Below, in pieces: positions 16,605-25,160 of a stretch of DNA of 64,000 nucleotides. The translations under genes were made by a program, and so were the position numbers. A model generated the notes under the pieces. The model was not told the DNA's origin and ran no database searches. It saw nothing but the letters and a program-made list of their open reading frames with translations. Each line of letters begins with the position of its first letter. Positions within the stretch are counted from its first letter, which is position 1. Where the stretch lies: positions 21,078 through 85,077 of the forward strand of contig NZ_PVWJ01000001.1 of the NCBI RefSeq assembly GCF_003003775.1. The letters run 5' to 3'. This DNA comes from Merismopedia glauca CCAP 1448/3. GTDB lineage: Bacteria > Cyanobacteriota > Cyanobacteriia > Cyanobacteriales > CCAP-1448.

Positions 16605-17303
16605 AGGATTGATCTTGTTTGAGCTTACACGTCTATTTTAGCTTGGGTGATGAACCTAACAAGATCAGTCCTTTGGGGCTACAGATTCAGTTGCAGGTTA
16701 GCGATCGCATTAGTAAAGGGATTCGTCTGTTGAGCAAATGCCACTATTTCTCAATCCTATAGAGATAATATCAAAGGAAGAGCTTTCTTTAACTCCAAAT
16801 TTCTGAGCTAGATTGGCACCAATTAATCGAATTGATTTATGCAATAAGTTGCATATCCGAGCGACATCTGCAACTAAGTTGATAATACGGGCGATCTGGT
16901 TACAGCATTGGTGGCGCGATCGCCTTAACTTCAAATAGTTTGCACGATAAGCGATCGCCGAAGTGTCACTAACTAGACTCTAAATTAATTGCTGTGGTTT
17001 AAACTAAAAGTAATAAACCAATGCCGAAATAGCGTCCCAAGTGCCTGCAAGCCCCTTAGAGCCAAGGTGATTCGGGCTTGGGCAGAGTTACAATTACCAC
17101 TTGAGGGAGATATCGGGATTATTTAGGTTATTATTGGAAGATAAATGTAATAAAGAGCCAATACTTACGTTGTATATTCTCTTCTCTCTCTAATTTCCAG
17201 CTTTAGAATTAAATTTGTGAATGGCAAGAGCGATCGCTCGGTAATTGCTAAACTTAACAGATACAGGTATTAATAACAGTTTAATATCCAAACCTTACCT
17301 CCA
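16605..17303. other. 699-base intergenic region, no gene recognised
   Basis: No reliable gene. A 74-codon minus-strand frame (16710-16934) has no recognisable family and was not called. At 17045-17086 CAAGCCC (17048-17054) and GGGCTTG (17074-17080) form a stem with an inner CTT/AAG pairing and an outer CTGC/GCAG pairing, possibly a structured RNA or a repeat. Three HIP1 or near-HIP1 sites occur. Confidence 0.5.
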
Positions 17304-18335
17304 ATGACATCAGAAAATATCCGTTACCGCGCCGACATCATTAACACTCAAGTGATTACCAACGACAACGCCAAGCGCTTGGGAGTGGTGAAAGACTTAC
17401 TTGTAGACATAGATCGGCGGGAGGTTGTCGCTCTCGGTTTGCGAGACAACCTGCTGTCTGTCGCGGGAATGCCTCGCTATATGGTAGTCGAAAGCATTCG
17501 GCAGTGGGGCGACGTGATTTTAGTCGATAATGAAGATGCTATAGAAGATATTGACGTAGATGCTTATAGTAGCTTAATAAACAGCGAAGTTATTACCGAA
17601 ACCGGAGAAATGCTCGGTAAAGTTCGCGGTTTCAAGTTTGATGTGGAAACCGGAAAACTCACCTCCATCATCATTGCTACCCTAGGACTACCCCAAATTC
17701 CAGATCGCGTCCTCAGTACCTACGAACTATCCATCGAAGAAGTCGTCAGTAGTGGTCCCAATCGCCTGATTGTGTTTGAAGGCGCAGAAGAGCGCTTAAT
17801 GCAGCTTACCGTCGGCTTCTTAGAACGCATCGGTATCGGTAAACCTCCTTGGGAAAGAGACGATGAAGATGGCTACTATACACCCCAAGTTAGACCAGAT
17901 AATCAATTAGGCCCTGGTGCGCCGATCCGTCAGCAAGTTTCCCCACCACCACGACGCAGCCAAACCCCTGTCAAACAAAAATCCTGGGATGAGGACGATT
18001 ACGAAGAGCAACCCCTCCAACCCCTGCCCCGCCGTCAGCGTGAAGCTGATTACTACGAAGAAGAGTATGCAGAAGATAATTGGAGTGAAGCGACGAATAC
18101 TACTCGCAAACCCCGCTATCAACAAGCTCCTTACCCCCAACCCCCAGAACCAGTCCAAAAAGCACCTCAACCCCAAGCTAACCCCCCCAAAGATGAAGAT
18201 GACTATCGCTATGATGACGATGTAGAAGGAGATTTGTGGGCAGAACAGAATGAACCAGCCGCCTATAAGCCTCAAAAGCTGAATATTACTGATAAAACCA
18301 AACAACCAGAGTACGAAGAAGAAGAACTTTATTAA
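17304..18335 (+). CDS. PRC-barrel domain protein with acidic/Pro-rich tail
   Basis: 343 residues, soluble. Two PRC-barrel domains are visible in the first 170 residues: one around NTQVITNDNAKRLGVVKDLL and VDIDRREVVALGL, another around NSEVITETGEMLGKVRGFKF and DVETGKLTSIIIATLGLP. The C-terminal half is low complexity (Pro, Gln, Asp, Glu, Tyr rich) and probably disordered. This type is common in cyanobacteria; its role is unknown, though PRC barrels often bind RNA or protein partners in complex assembly. A terminator follows within 20 bases. Confidence 0.8.
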   Translation: MTSENIRYRADIINTQVITNDNAKRLGVVKDLLVDIDRREVVALGLRDNLLSVAGMPRYMVVESIRQWGDVILVDNEDAIEDIDVDAYSSLINSEVITETGEMLGKVRGFKFDVETGKLTSIIIATLGLPQIPDRVLSTYELSIEEVVSSGPNRLIVFEGAEERLMQLTVGFLERIGIGKPPWERDDEDGYYTPQVRPDNQLGPGAPIRQQVSPPPRRSQTPVKQKSWDEDDYEEQPLQPLPRRQREADYYEEEYAEDNWSEATNTTRKPRYQQAPYPQPPEPVQKAPQPQANPPKDEDDYRYDDDVEGDLWAEQNEPAAYKPQKLNITDKTKQPEYEEEELY

Positions 18336-18355
18336 AGCAGGTAAGTCAAGCAAAC

Positions 18356-18386
18356 CCCCAGCTAATCTATAGTTGGGGGCTTTCTT
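18356..18386 (+). terminator. Rho-independent terminator
   Basis: CCCCCA (18356-18361) pairs with TGGGGG (18375-18380) across a 13-nt loop, followed by CTTTCTTCT. It lies just after the PRC-barrel gene. Confidence 0.65.
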
Positions 18387-18555
18387 CTGTCAAGGTAAAG
18401 TAGGGATATTTCGCTATTTTGTGGCGGTAAACAAACAGCTAGATCTAGTCAGGAAAAGATATATTAGCGATCGTAGATAAAAATAAAACGACAAAAATGA
18501 CTTTGGATCGCCAGAGCCGCTAAAGTTGGAAAAAGTAAGCAAGCAGGCTAAGTTT

Positions 18556-19524
18556 ATGCGTTTTAAAATATTCTCTCATTGGAAACCAGTTTTAAAGTCT
18601 TTACTGGCATTAACCCTAGTTTTCACCTTAATATTAGGAAATGCTCATAGCGCCTTTGCCGCTCGCAGTGGTGGGCGGATTGGTGGAGGTTCTTTCCGCG
18701 CTCCTTCTCGCACCTATACTGCTCCTAGTTCTGGCTACAGACAACCAGGTGGTTACTATCCAGGTGGGGGATACTACCCAGGTGGCGGATTTGGTTTTCC
18801 GTTCCTTTTCCCCCTATTTGGATTCGGTGGCGGATTTGGCGGATTATTTAGCATCTTAATTGTAATTGCGATCGCCAATTTCCTCGTCCGCAGTTTCCGC
18901 AATATCAATGGTGGTGAAGATTTCGGCTCTTTGGAATCTGGTAATCCTAAAGTCTCTGTTGCTAAAGTACAAGTAGGTTTACTCTCCCAAGCTCGTGGCT
19001 TACAATCAGAACTAAATGAATTGGCTCTCAGCGCTGATACCAGTTCTCCAGTAGGACAAGCCCAAGTTTTACAAGAAGCTACCTTAGCCCTCCTGCGTCA
19101 TCCAGAATACTGGGTGTATGGAGATGCTGAGGCTCAATCAACTCCTTTAGCCCTAGCAGAAGCTAAATTTAATCAATTAGCCCTAGCAGAACGCAGTAAA
19201 TTCTCCCAAGAAACCCTATCTAACTACAATAACCAACTGCGTCAAGCTTCACCTCAAGCTGCTTTGACAGGTGAGGGTGAAAGTGAATTACTCAAACCAT
19301 CTGGAGAGTACCTTGTTGTCACCATTGTGGCTGGTTTCCAAGGGGATATCAAACTACCAAAAATCAATAGCAGTGAAGATCTCAGTCAAACCTTGCGTCA
19401 GATTGGTAGTATGTCTAGCGATCGCTTGTTGGGTGTAGAAGTACTTTGGACTCCTCAAGCTGAAGGCGATACCCTCACCACTGATGATATCATCGCCAAT
19501 TACCCCGAACTCAAACTTGTATAG
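18556..19524 (+). CDS. DUF1517 family membrane protein
   Basis: 322 residues from the ATG at 18556; the in-frame TTG at 18526 is less likely because AGG lies just upstream of the ATG. A signal peptide or membrane anchor (LLALTLVFTLILGNAHSAFA) is followed by an Arg/Gly/Ser-rich segment with repeated PGGGYYPGGG, then a Gly-rich hydrophobic segment (LFSILIVIAIANFLV). The C-terminal domain (VSVAKVQVGLLSQARGLQSE through LGVEVLWTPQAEGDTLT) matches DUF1517, shared by cyanobacteria and plastids. Function unknown; location likely thylakoid or cytoplasmic membrane. Confidence 0.85.
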   Translation: MRFKIFSHWKPVLKSLLALTLVFTLILGNAHSAFAARSGGRIGGGSFRAPSRTYTAPSSGYRQPGGYYPGGGYYPGGGFGFPFLFPLFGFGGGFGGLFSILIVIAIANFLVRSFRNINGGEDFGSLESGNPKVSVAKVQVGLLSQARGLQSELNELALSADTSSPVGQAQVLQEATLALLRHPEYWVYGDAEAQSTPLALAEAKFNQLALAERSKFSQETLSNYNNQLRQASPQAALTGEGESELLKPSGEYLVVTIVAGFQGDIKLPKINSSEDLSQTLRQIGSMSSDRLLGVEVLWTPQAEGDTLTTDDIIANYPELKLV

Positions 19525-19540
19525 CAATTTTAAGTGATTT

Positions 19541-19567
19541 GTGGGATAGCCGTCCCGGCTGTCCCAC
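19541..19567. repeat. Interspersed hairpin repeat
   Basis: GTGGGATAGCCG (19541-19552) pairs with CGGCTGTCCCAC (19556-19567) with a single mismatch and a 3-nt loop. It is followed by CAGCAAGATGCTTGCCCTACA, wording typical of dispersed cyanobacterial palindromes and related to 5077-5098. Confidence 0.65.
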
Positions 19568-19630
19568 AGCCAGCAAGATGCTTGCCCTACAGTACATCTT
19601 ATAAATCATTTAGTACTGGTATAGAAACGA

Positions 19631-19657
19631 AGAGGTTAAAATTTAACCTCTTTTTTT
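19631..19657 (+). terminator. Strong Rho-independent terminator
   Basis: AGAGGTTAAA and TTTAACCTCT form a near-perfect hairpin followed by seven Ts. It lies between the DUF1517 gene and the convergent polymerase-like gene. Confidence 0.85.
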
Positions 19658-19725
19658 GACATTTATGTCACCGTTTATCAAAGGCATTTTTCTATCTTCT
19701 CTTCTCTCTTCCTTCTCTTAGTTCT

Positions 19726-21072
19726 TTAATCAGGGGATAGAATTTGATGGGAAATAGCTAACTTTTGCAACTCTTGATAGCGATAATTTTGCCAACTTAA
19801 GCCGATGATACTAGCAATAGAAAGCATATATCCAGGCTCTTCAATTTGAGACAGAATAAACCCAAAACATAAAATTGTAATCACTAAAAATCTAGTTAGA
19901 TCGTTGTGACAAAGTTTTTGCCAAATGACTATCCACAAATAAAGGTAGGTTGCTAAACCCAAAAATCCCAGATCGCCCCAAATTCCCAACCAACCAAACA
20001 AGGGACTAAACCAACTAGATTTGTCTCCTAATCGATGATGCTCTACTATGTACCAAACGCGATCGCTTACTGGTGATAAAGTCACTCCAAAGGGAGATAG
20101 TAAGCTATAGTATTTGTCGATCATCCACCCGCCTAATCTCCCAACTGTATGACCGGGACCTAAACCTAAAAACCAGTTTAATGGTGATTCAAATTGCGAT
20201 AAAATCACCGGAATTGCTGATAGCTTTAAACCCATTCCTTCTACTTGGACATCCCAATTTGCCCAGGTATTCAAAGAGGGAAATACAGTGTTAGCCATCC
20301 AGATAATAATTCCTATAAAAATAGAAGTAATGGCTAGGTATTGCACCACAGTAGCTATACTTTTAGCCTTAAATAATATTAAGATAATTAAGGCAGCTAA
20401 ACAGATAGCTAGTACTTGTTTTGCATCAGATTTAACAATATGAATTAAAGCTCCTATTAAGACAGCTAAACGCAGCCACAAAGGGCTATTCTTAGCCGCA
20501 TAAAAGTAATAAACAGCAAAAGTAATGGAAACAGAAGCTCCAACTACGTGACCAGAAAATTGACCAATAAATACTCCTTTAATAAAATCAGGGTGAATTT
20601 TTTGATCTAAACGTAGGACGAAAGTTTGAAAAAAGGCAAATAACAGATTAACTAAGGCAAAAATGCTGAGCCAATTATGCAACTTTTCCTGACTCGCTAC
20701 AGGCATAGGAATGCTAATAATTGCTAGTAATAGTAAAAATGGCTCGGCGAGGAGTAAAAAATCGAGGATAATATTAATAGCACCAGCATCATTTAAAAAA
20801 GCACTGGCAGCAATAATCATTAATAGTAAGGTTACTCCCAGCAGCATTTCTTGAGTAATGGCTATTTGCTTGGGGTCTTGAGTTCGAGTTTTAGATAAAA
20901 TAAACCCGCAAGTAAGAGGTAAGATCCCAAAGTGTAGAAAATTAACTATGGGTGGAAATCCTATCTCATCTAGGACTCTGGGAAAAAAAGCACTAGCAAA
21001 AGCAATAATCACTAGAGTTGTGTGACTAATAGTACTAGTACGCTGTCTGGGAAGAGAAATAGGGGCGCTCAT
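19726..21072 (-). CDS. O-antigen polymerase/ligase-like polysaccharide membrane protein
   Basis: 448 residues, almost entirely hydrophobic, with about 11-12 predicted membrane segments and a large periplasmic loop between the late helices (LGLGPGHTVGRLGGWMIDKY). This arrangement and the WFLGLGPGHT motif fit the Wzy/WaaL-like O-antigen polymerase and ligase group. The neighbouring minus-strand glycosyltransferase upstream supports a role in extracellular or capsular polysaccharide assembly. The acceptor and sugar cannot be inferred. A long heptamer repeat block separates the two genes, beginning just before this gene's start. Confidence 0.7.
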   Translation of the reverse strand: MSAPISLPRQRTSTISHTTLVIIAFASAFFPRVLDEIGFPPIVNFLHFGILPLTCGFILSKTRTQDPKQIAITQEMLLGVTLLLMIIAASAFLNDAGAINIILDFLLLAEPFLLLLAIISIPMPVASQEKLHNWLSIFALVNLLFAFFQTFVLRLDQKIHPDFIKGVFIGQFSGHVVGASVSITFAVYYFYAAKNSPLWLRLAVLIGALIHIVKSDAKQVLAICLAALIILILFKAKSIATVVQYLAITSIFIGIIIWMANTVFPSLNTWANWDVQVEGMGLKLSAIPVILSQFESPLNWFLGLGPGHTVGRLGGWMIDKYYSLLSPFGVTLSPVSDRVWYIVEHHRLGDKSSWFSPLFGWLGIWGDLGFLGLATYLYLWIVIWQKLCHNDLTRFLVITILCFGFILSQIEEPGYMLSIASIIGLSWQNYRYQELQKLAISHQILSPD

Positions 21073-21073
21073 C

Positions 21074-21252
21074 GATTATTTAAGGAAGAAGGAAGAAGGA
21101 AGAGGGAAGAAGGAAGAGGGAAGAAGGAAGGGGGAAGAAGGAAGAGGGAAGAAGGAAGAGGGAAGAAGGAAGAGGGAAGAAGGAAGAGGGAAGAAGGAAG
21201 GGGGGAAGAGGGGGAGGACAATCCAATCAACAATCAACAATCAACAATCAAC
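21074..21252. repeat. Long STRR array: about 20 GGAAGAA/GGAAGAG units, then CAATCAA units
   Basis: From 21074 to about 21212 the plus strand is nearly pure GGAAGAA/GGAAGAG heptamers with a few GGAAGGG variants. From 21224 to 21252 there are four CAATCAA heptamers. It fills the gap between the polymerase-like gene and the glycosyltransferase. This is the longest repeat array in the window. Confidence 0.9.
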
Positions 21253-21256
21253 TTAC

Positions 21257-22420
21257 TCAAGAACAAACAGAATGGTAAATTTCCATCATTTGTTGGTAGT
21301 TTACCTCGGCTGTATACTTAGTTTCATACTCTAGTCTGGCGTGTTGTCGCATTTCTTGCCAGGTTTGTGAGCGATCTAGTAGCCATTCTACTTGAGTCAT
21401 TAAGTCCTCATCATTTCCTGGTTCAAACAAAAGTCCAGTACGCCTGTGGTCTATAAGTTCTGCGATCGCCCCAATATTAGCACCAATCACTGGGGTTCCT
21501 TTCGCAAATGCTTCCACCGCCACTCGCCCAAAGGTTTCATACCACTTGGAAGGAAAAATCACCATCATTGCCTCTCCCATTAACTCATACACTTGGGATG
21601 GAGGTAAACGTCCTAAAACCTCGACTTGAGGCATTTGAGCCGCAGCTAGGTGTACTGATTCAGCTAAGGGACCATCTCCAATAATTTTTAAGGGTATGTG
21701 ACCTGCTAATCCTTTCCAAGCCTCTAGAAGAGTATCTACACCTTTCTCAACTGACAATCTACCCACATATAAAGCATATCCTCCGCTTCCTGTTCCCATT
21801 CCTGGATCGGGAGAGAGAAAATTAGGCTTAACTTGGATTTTGGCGGCTGGTAACCCTCCTTGAACCAACTTTTGTTTGGCAAATTCGGTCAAAGTAATAT
21901 AGGCATCAACCATCTTTGTCCAAGTTTGTAGTCCTCGATGTACGCTTAGCATCGCCGCAACCCCCGCAGTCGCCAACTGGCTTTCTCGATAACAGCCGTG
22001 AATTATCCCAGAAATGGGCACAAATTGACCGATACAATCTTCACAAACCTTTCCATTTCGGAAAAACAAAGCATTTGGGCATAAAAGACGATAATTTCGC
22101 AAAGTTTGGACAACCGGAATCCCCGCTTCTTTAGCTGCATAGTAGAGGGATGGGGAAATTAACGGAAAAAAGTTTTGGACGTGAACTAGGTCATATTTGG
22201 TGGCTTGGAACTGTTGTTTGAGGTGGTGATAAACCTCGCTAGACCAAATGCTGGTTTGGGCTAGTTGCAAACTAGATAAACTGGAGATGCGATCGTTGTG
22301 TTCTTCATAAGCTTCTACCTGATGACCCATAGTTTGCAACAGTTTTTTCTCGGCTGTATATGATTCATCTTCACCACCACGAATTTGATAGTAATTATGG
22401 GCTGTCAGGATTTGCATCAA
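21257..22420 (-). CDS. Glycosyltransferase family 4
   Basis: 387 residues with GT-B layout. The N-terminal half starts MMQILTAHNYYQIRGGEDES. The C-terminal nucleotide-sugar domain has ALYVGRLSVEKGVDTLLEAW, IIGDGPLAE and the E-x7-E motif in YETFGRVAVEAFAKGTPVIG, followed by GLLFEPGN. A retaining transferase using a nucleotide-activated sugar, acting in the cytoplasm. Four Cys residues in LLCPNALFFRNGKVCEDC and GCYRES may bind a metal, as seen in some GT4 members. With the downstream polymerase-like gene it forms a small polysaccharide locus. Start is ATG 22420, or the adjacent ATG 22417. Confidence 0.88.
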   Translation of the reverse strand: MMQILTAHNYYQIRGGEDESYTAEKKLLQTMGHQVEAYEEHNDRISSLSSLQLAQTSIWSSEVYHHLKQQFQATKYDLVHVQNFFPLISPSLYYAAKEAGIPVVQTLRNYRLLCPNALFFRNGKVCEDCIGQFVPISGIIHGCYRESQLATAGVAAMLSVHRGLQTWTKMVDAYITLTEFAKQKLVQGGLPAAKIQVKPNFLSPDPGMGTGSGGYALYVGRLSVEKGVDTLLEAWKGLAGHIPLKIIGDGPLAESVHLAAAQMPQVEVLGRLPPSQVYELMGEAMMVIFPSKWYETFGRVAVEAFAKGTPVIGANIGAIAELIDHRRTGLLFEPGNDEDLMTQVEWLLDRSQTWQEMRQHARLEYETKYTAEVNYQQMMEIYHSVCS

Positions 22421-22574
22421 CGTTTGGAGATTTTTTACCAGTTTTAAACATAACTTACAAGTGCCTGCTTCAAGGCAGCAATCCTTGAACTGAAGATAGT
22501 TTTAACTTAGTTTCTCGATCGCGCTTTGGTCGTAGAAGCTAGCTACAATTTCAGTAGTTATAGTCAAAGGCGTT

Positions 22575-23369
22575 ATGTTGAATTATCAACCTCAGCTATA
22601 CTACCCTTCTTCTGAAGAGCTACCCGACTCAGACGATACTCCTGTGGATAATGAACTGCAAGATTTGATGCCTGGAATGCTGAAGGCGATTCTCGCTATG
22701 TTGTGGGCAGATCGCCGAGATTGGTTTTTTGGGGTGGACATGGGAATCTACTACGATCCCAATCGACCTGCCATAGTCCCAGATGGATTTTTAAGCTTGG
22801 GAGTCGAGAGGGTTTTTGATGAAGAATTGCGCTTGAGTTACGCCATTTGGGAAGAGAATGTCGTCCCCAATTTAGTGCTGGAAGTCGTCTCGCAAACTTA
22901 TCGAGGAGAGTATAGCGACAAAAAAAACCAGTATGCTCAATTAGGCGTGAAGTACTATGTCATTTATTCTTCTCGTCGTCGCCGGAAACCACATTTAGAA
23001 GTACATCAATTAGTAAATGGTAGCTATGTATTGCTCGAAGGCAATCCAGTTTGGTTATCAGAAATTGGTTTAGGAATTGGGACGCAACGAGGTATTTATC
23101 AGGGAATCGAGCGGGAGTGGCTGTATTGGTATAACCAGCAAGGACAAAGATGTCTCACGCCAGAAGAACTTGCTCAGCAGGAGCAGCTACGCCGCCAGGA
23201 AGCTGAGCAATTGGTACAGCAGGAGCAGCAATACCGCCAAGAAGCCGAGCAATTGGTACGGGAGGAACAGCAACGCCGTCAACAAGCTGAGGAAAGGTTA
23301 CAAATATTGCAGGCTCAGTTGCGTTCTTTGGGCATTGAGCCAGAAATTAATCTCAATGATGAAGGTTGA
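22575..23369 (+). CDS. Uma2/DUF820 family protein with C-terminal coiled-coil repeats
   Basis: 264 residues. The N-terminal 190 residues form the Uma2 (DUF820) fold, a PD-(D/E)xK-like nuclease relative that is greatly expanded in cyanobacteria: AIVPDGFLSLGV supplies the Asp and NLVLEVVSQTYRGE the Glu. The C-terminus repeats a unit of about 17 residues (RRQEAEQLVQQEQQYRQ...) three times, giving a charged coiled coil, then RSLGIEPEINL. The repeats are evidently recent at DNA level (AGCAGGAGCAG, AGCTGAGCAATTGGTA). No nuclease activity is established for most members. Confidence 0.85.
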   Translation: MLNYQPQLYYPSSEELPDSDDTPVDNELQDLMPGMLKAILAMLWADRRDWFFGVDMGIYYDPNRPAIVPDGFLSLGVERVFDEELRLSYAIWEENVVPNLVLEVVSQTYRGEYSDKKNQYAQLGVKYYVIYSSRRRRKPHLEVHQLVNGSYVLLEGNPVWLSEIGLGIGTQRGIYQGIEREWLYWYNQQGQRCLTPEELAQQEQLRRQEAEQLVQQEQQYRQEAEQLVREEQQRRQQAEERLQILQAQLRSLGIEPEINLNDEG

Positions 23370-23595
23370 ACGGGACTTACGGTGAGGCTCGTTCGCAGAT
23401 CCCTTAGAGTATGCTTGAAAAGTCGGCTAGGAGCTTTGCCAGAAGGATCTTTCAGCGATTTATGTTGATTAAAGGTATTGAGCGATCGCACCCTTGGTTT
23501 CTCAAACCAGAAAGTGTGGATCGGATCTCGAAAAAGCGATCGCCTTAAATCCTTGTTAAGAGCGTAAAATAGTATTGGTAGAGATAGATGTAACT

Positions 23596-23841
23596 ATGAG
23601 CATTATCGTTCCTGACGAAGTTTTAACCGCAACTCGCATGACTGAAGCTGAAATGCGTCAGGAAATTGCTATTATGCTCTTCCAAAAAGAAAAATTAACC
23701 TTGGCTCAAGCGAGTCGATTCGCAGGTATACACCGAGTTGCTTTTCAACACTTATTAGCTAGCCGTCACATTTCAGTGCATTATGGTATAGACGATTTTG
23801 AGCAAGATATTAAGAACTTACGGGAGATGGGCAGGCTGTGA
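23596..23841 (+). CDS. UPF0175 family antitoxin-like protein
   Basis: 81 residues from ATG 23596. The pattern MSIIVPDEVLTATRMTEAEM, LFQKEKLTLAQASRFAGIH and a short C-terminal tail is that of UPF0175, a helix-turn-helix-like family usually encoded just before a DUF3368 PIN-like toxin. Here GTGA at 23838-23841 couples it to exactly such a gene, but the toxin is truncated to 41 codons. The antitoxin itself looks intact. Confidence 0.8.
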   Translation: MSIIVPDEVLTATRMTEAEMRQEIAIMLFQKEKLTLAQASRFAGIHRVAFQHLLASRHISVHYGIDDFEQDIKNLREMGRL

Positions 23842-23963
23842 TTGTTGTCAGCGACACGTCACCTATCAATAATCTAGCGGCGATCGACCACCTTCACCTT
23901 TTACAGCAACTTTTCGGCACAGTTCTGATTCCTGAAGCTGTTTATCGAGAACTAACTGACTAA
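23838..23963 (+). pseudogene. Truncated DUF3368 (PIN-like) toxin
   Basis: The GTG start overlaps the stop of the UPF0175 gene. The product begins VIVVSDTSPINNLAAIDHLH and LLQQLFGTVLIPEAVYRELTD, the N-terminus of DUF3368 including the first PIN acidic residue (SDTSP), then stops at TAA after 41 codons. Full members are about 150-170 residues, so the later acidic residues are lost and the toxin is inactive. Confidence 0.8.
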
Positions 23964-24091
23964 GACAGTACCAGCCGCCGTGCCATTACTCTTTTTTTAC
24001 CCAATAATCTCTTGACGCGATAAACGCGATCGCTCTGTCTAATTACTAAAAGTGCTGTAATCCCTCAGCTAATAATCTTAAATTGCCAACA

Positions 24092-24241
24092 ATGCCAGCC
24101 AAAGATCTATTTCACAATGCAGTCAGATGTGGACTAGGAAAAGAAGGTTGGCGGATTACCAATCTTTCAGCAAGCTTTGATTCAGAAAGTCGTGGCAAGA
24201 CAGCAAGTTAAATTAATAATTTATGACAGCGATCGCTTCCC
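24092..24241 (+). pseudogene. xisH relic with internal deletion
   Basis: The ATG and the first 24 codons are nearly identical to xisH at 25161 (one E16G change), and at least 20 upstream bases (ending AATCTTAAATTGCCAACA) also match. After WRITN the sequence jumps to the segment matching FQQAFIQKVVTRQQVKLIVY, removing codons 25 to about 106 and shifting the frame. The deleted part contains the PD-(D/E)xK-like core. A duplicate of xisH that has decayed. Confidence 0.85.
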
Positions 24242-24261
24242 ACAATTTGGTAAAGTATCTT

Positions 24262-24639
24262 TTACAATGTAGAAGCTGGAGTCTCACTTTTGATAGCTTC
24301 TGAAGCAAGTCTGAGTTTTAGCTTTTCTGTTGCTGGTTTCTGCTGTTGCCAAAACTCTTCCAACAAATCAAAGAAACTTGTAAAAGCGCGATCTTCATCC
24401 GTGCTAAAAAGTAATATTATCTTAGCCCAAGAAGCTGAAGTTTTAACTTGAAATTTTTCTTGTAACCAAGGCTGAAACTTTTGAAACTCTTGTTCTTGCT
24501 CGCTAATAGGAAGTTGCAATTCTTGCAATGAATATTGATAACCACACAAAAACATGAACAAGTTACTAATCGAAGGATATCCTATATATAGTCCTGGTTT
24601 CTCTTGAATTTTTTTCAGCAGATCGTACAGTGGTAACAT
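24262..24639 (-). CDS. Probable immunity protein for the adjacent papain-fold toxin
   Basis: 125 residues: MLPLYDLLKKIQEKPGLYIG, YPSISNLFMFLCGYQYSLQE, then a helical, charged C-terminal half ending KSETPASTL. It starts 17 bases after the stop of the small toxin-like gene at 24657-25022 on the same strand. The KPGLYIG...FLxGY pattern resembles immunity-type proteins of polymorphic toxin loci. The assignment rests mainly on operon position and size; it has no enzymatic motifs. It might instead be an unrelated small protein of the island. Confidence 0.5.
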   Translation of the reverse strand: MLPLYDLLKKIQEKPGLYIGYPSISNLFMFLCGYQYSLQELQLPISEQEQEFQKFQPWLQEKFQVKTSASWAKIILLFSTDEDRAFTSFFDLLEEFWQQQKPATEKLKLRLASEAIKSETPASTL

Positions 24640-24656
24640 TTATATTACTCCTATTT

Positions 24657-25022
24657 TTAGATAAATTCAAGTTTTTCTATTTCTTCAATATTAAACCTAC
24701 CACTTGGACAAGTGAAGTCATTAATCCAATCTTTTCTAGATAAACCTGTAGCAGATAAATTATCAAAAACTTTCCCACAAACTTCAACTCCATAATGAGT
24801 TCCGTTTTGAGTAATTGAGTTTTTACTACCATCCCATCTCTCACTCAAAATGAAGTTGCCGCGACCTATTATTGTCAGCTTTAAATGAGTGTAGTTAATT
24901 CTATTTTGCCTTAACCATATTTTAACTGCTTCAGCACACTCAGCACATTGAAATATTCCAAACCCTGAAACTATTTTGGTTACTTGTTTGTAAATCTCTT
25001 CGTTAGACTTTTGGTCAGCCAT
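24657..25022 (-). CDS. Papain-fold toxin domain protein (Tox-PL-2-like)
   Basis: 121 residues consisting of what looks like only a toxin domain. Cys26/Cys29 in FQCAECAEAVKIWL, His76 in GTHYGVEVCG and Asp87 in KVFDNLSATG match the Cys-His-Asp/Asn order of papain-fold toxin 2. Such domains are normally C-terminal parts of large secreted polymorphic toxins and are predicted proteases or deamidases. Here no delivery domain or signal peptide is present, so it is either an orphan toxin tip displaced from a larger protein or a stand-alone intracellular toxin. The ATG at 25022 and a following probable immunity gene support a real two-gene unit. Confidence 0.65.
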   Translation of the reverse strand: MADQKSNEEIYKQVTKIVSGFGIFQCAECAEAVKIWLRQNRINYTHLKLTIIGRGNFILSERWDGSKNSITQNGTHYGVEVCGKVFDNLSATGLSRKDWINDFTCPSGRFNIEEIEKLEFI

Positions 25023-25160
25023 ACCATTGATAATATAATAAATTGCTCTTAATTAAGCTACTATGGCTCCCGCGATCGCTCTGCCAAATTCCCAAAAGTG
25101 CTATAATTTCTCTATCTTCGTAATATACTAGCGTAAGCTAATAATCTTAAATTGCCAACA

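Noticed and set aside
16710..16934. 74-codon minus-strand frame
   Set aside because: No recognisable domain and no conserved context; kept only as a note on the intergenic region.
17907..18353. 148-codon minus-strand frame with hydrophobic content
   Set aside because: Antisense of the low-complexity acidic tail of the PRC-barrel protein; hydrophobicity results from the complement of Asp/Glu codons.
21074..21252. Possible CRISPR array
   Set aside because: The repeats are uninterrupted heptamers without unique spacers and no cas genes are nearby. It is an STRR array.
21022..21321. 99-codon Arg/Lys/Glu/Gly-rich frame
   Set aside because: Translation of heptamer repeats, overlapping two real genes.
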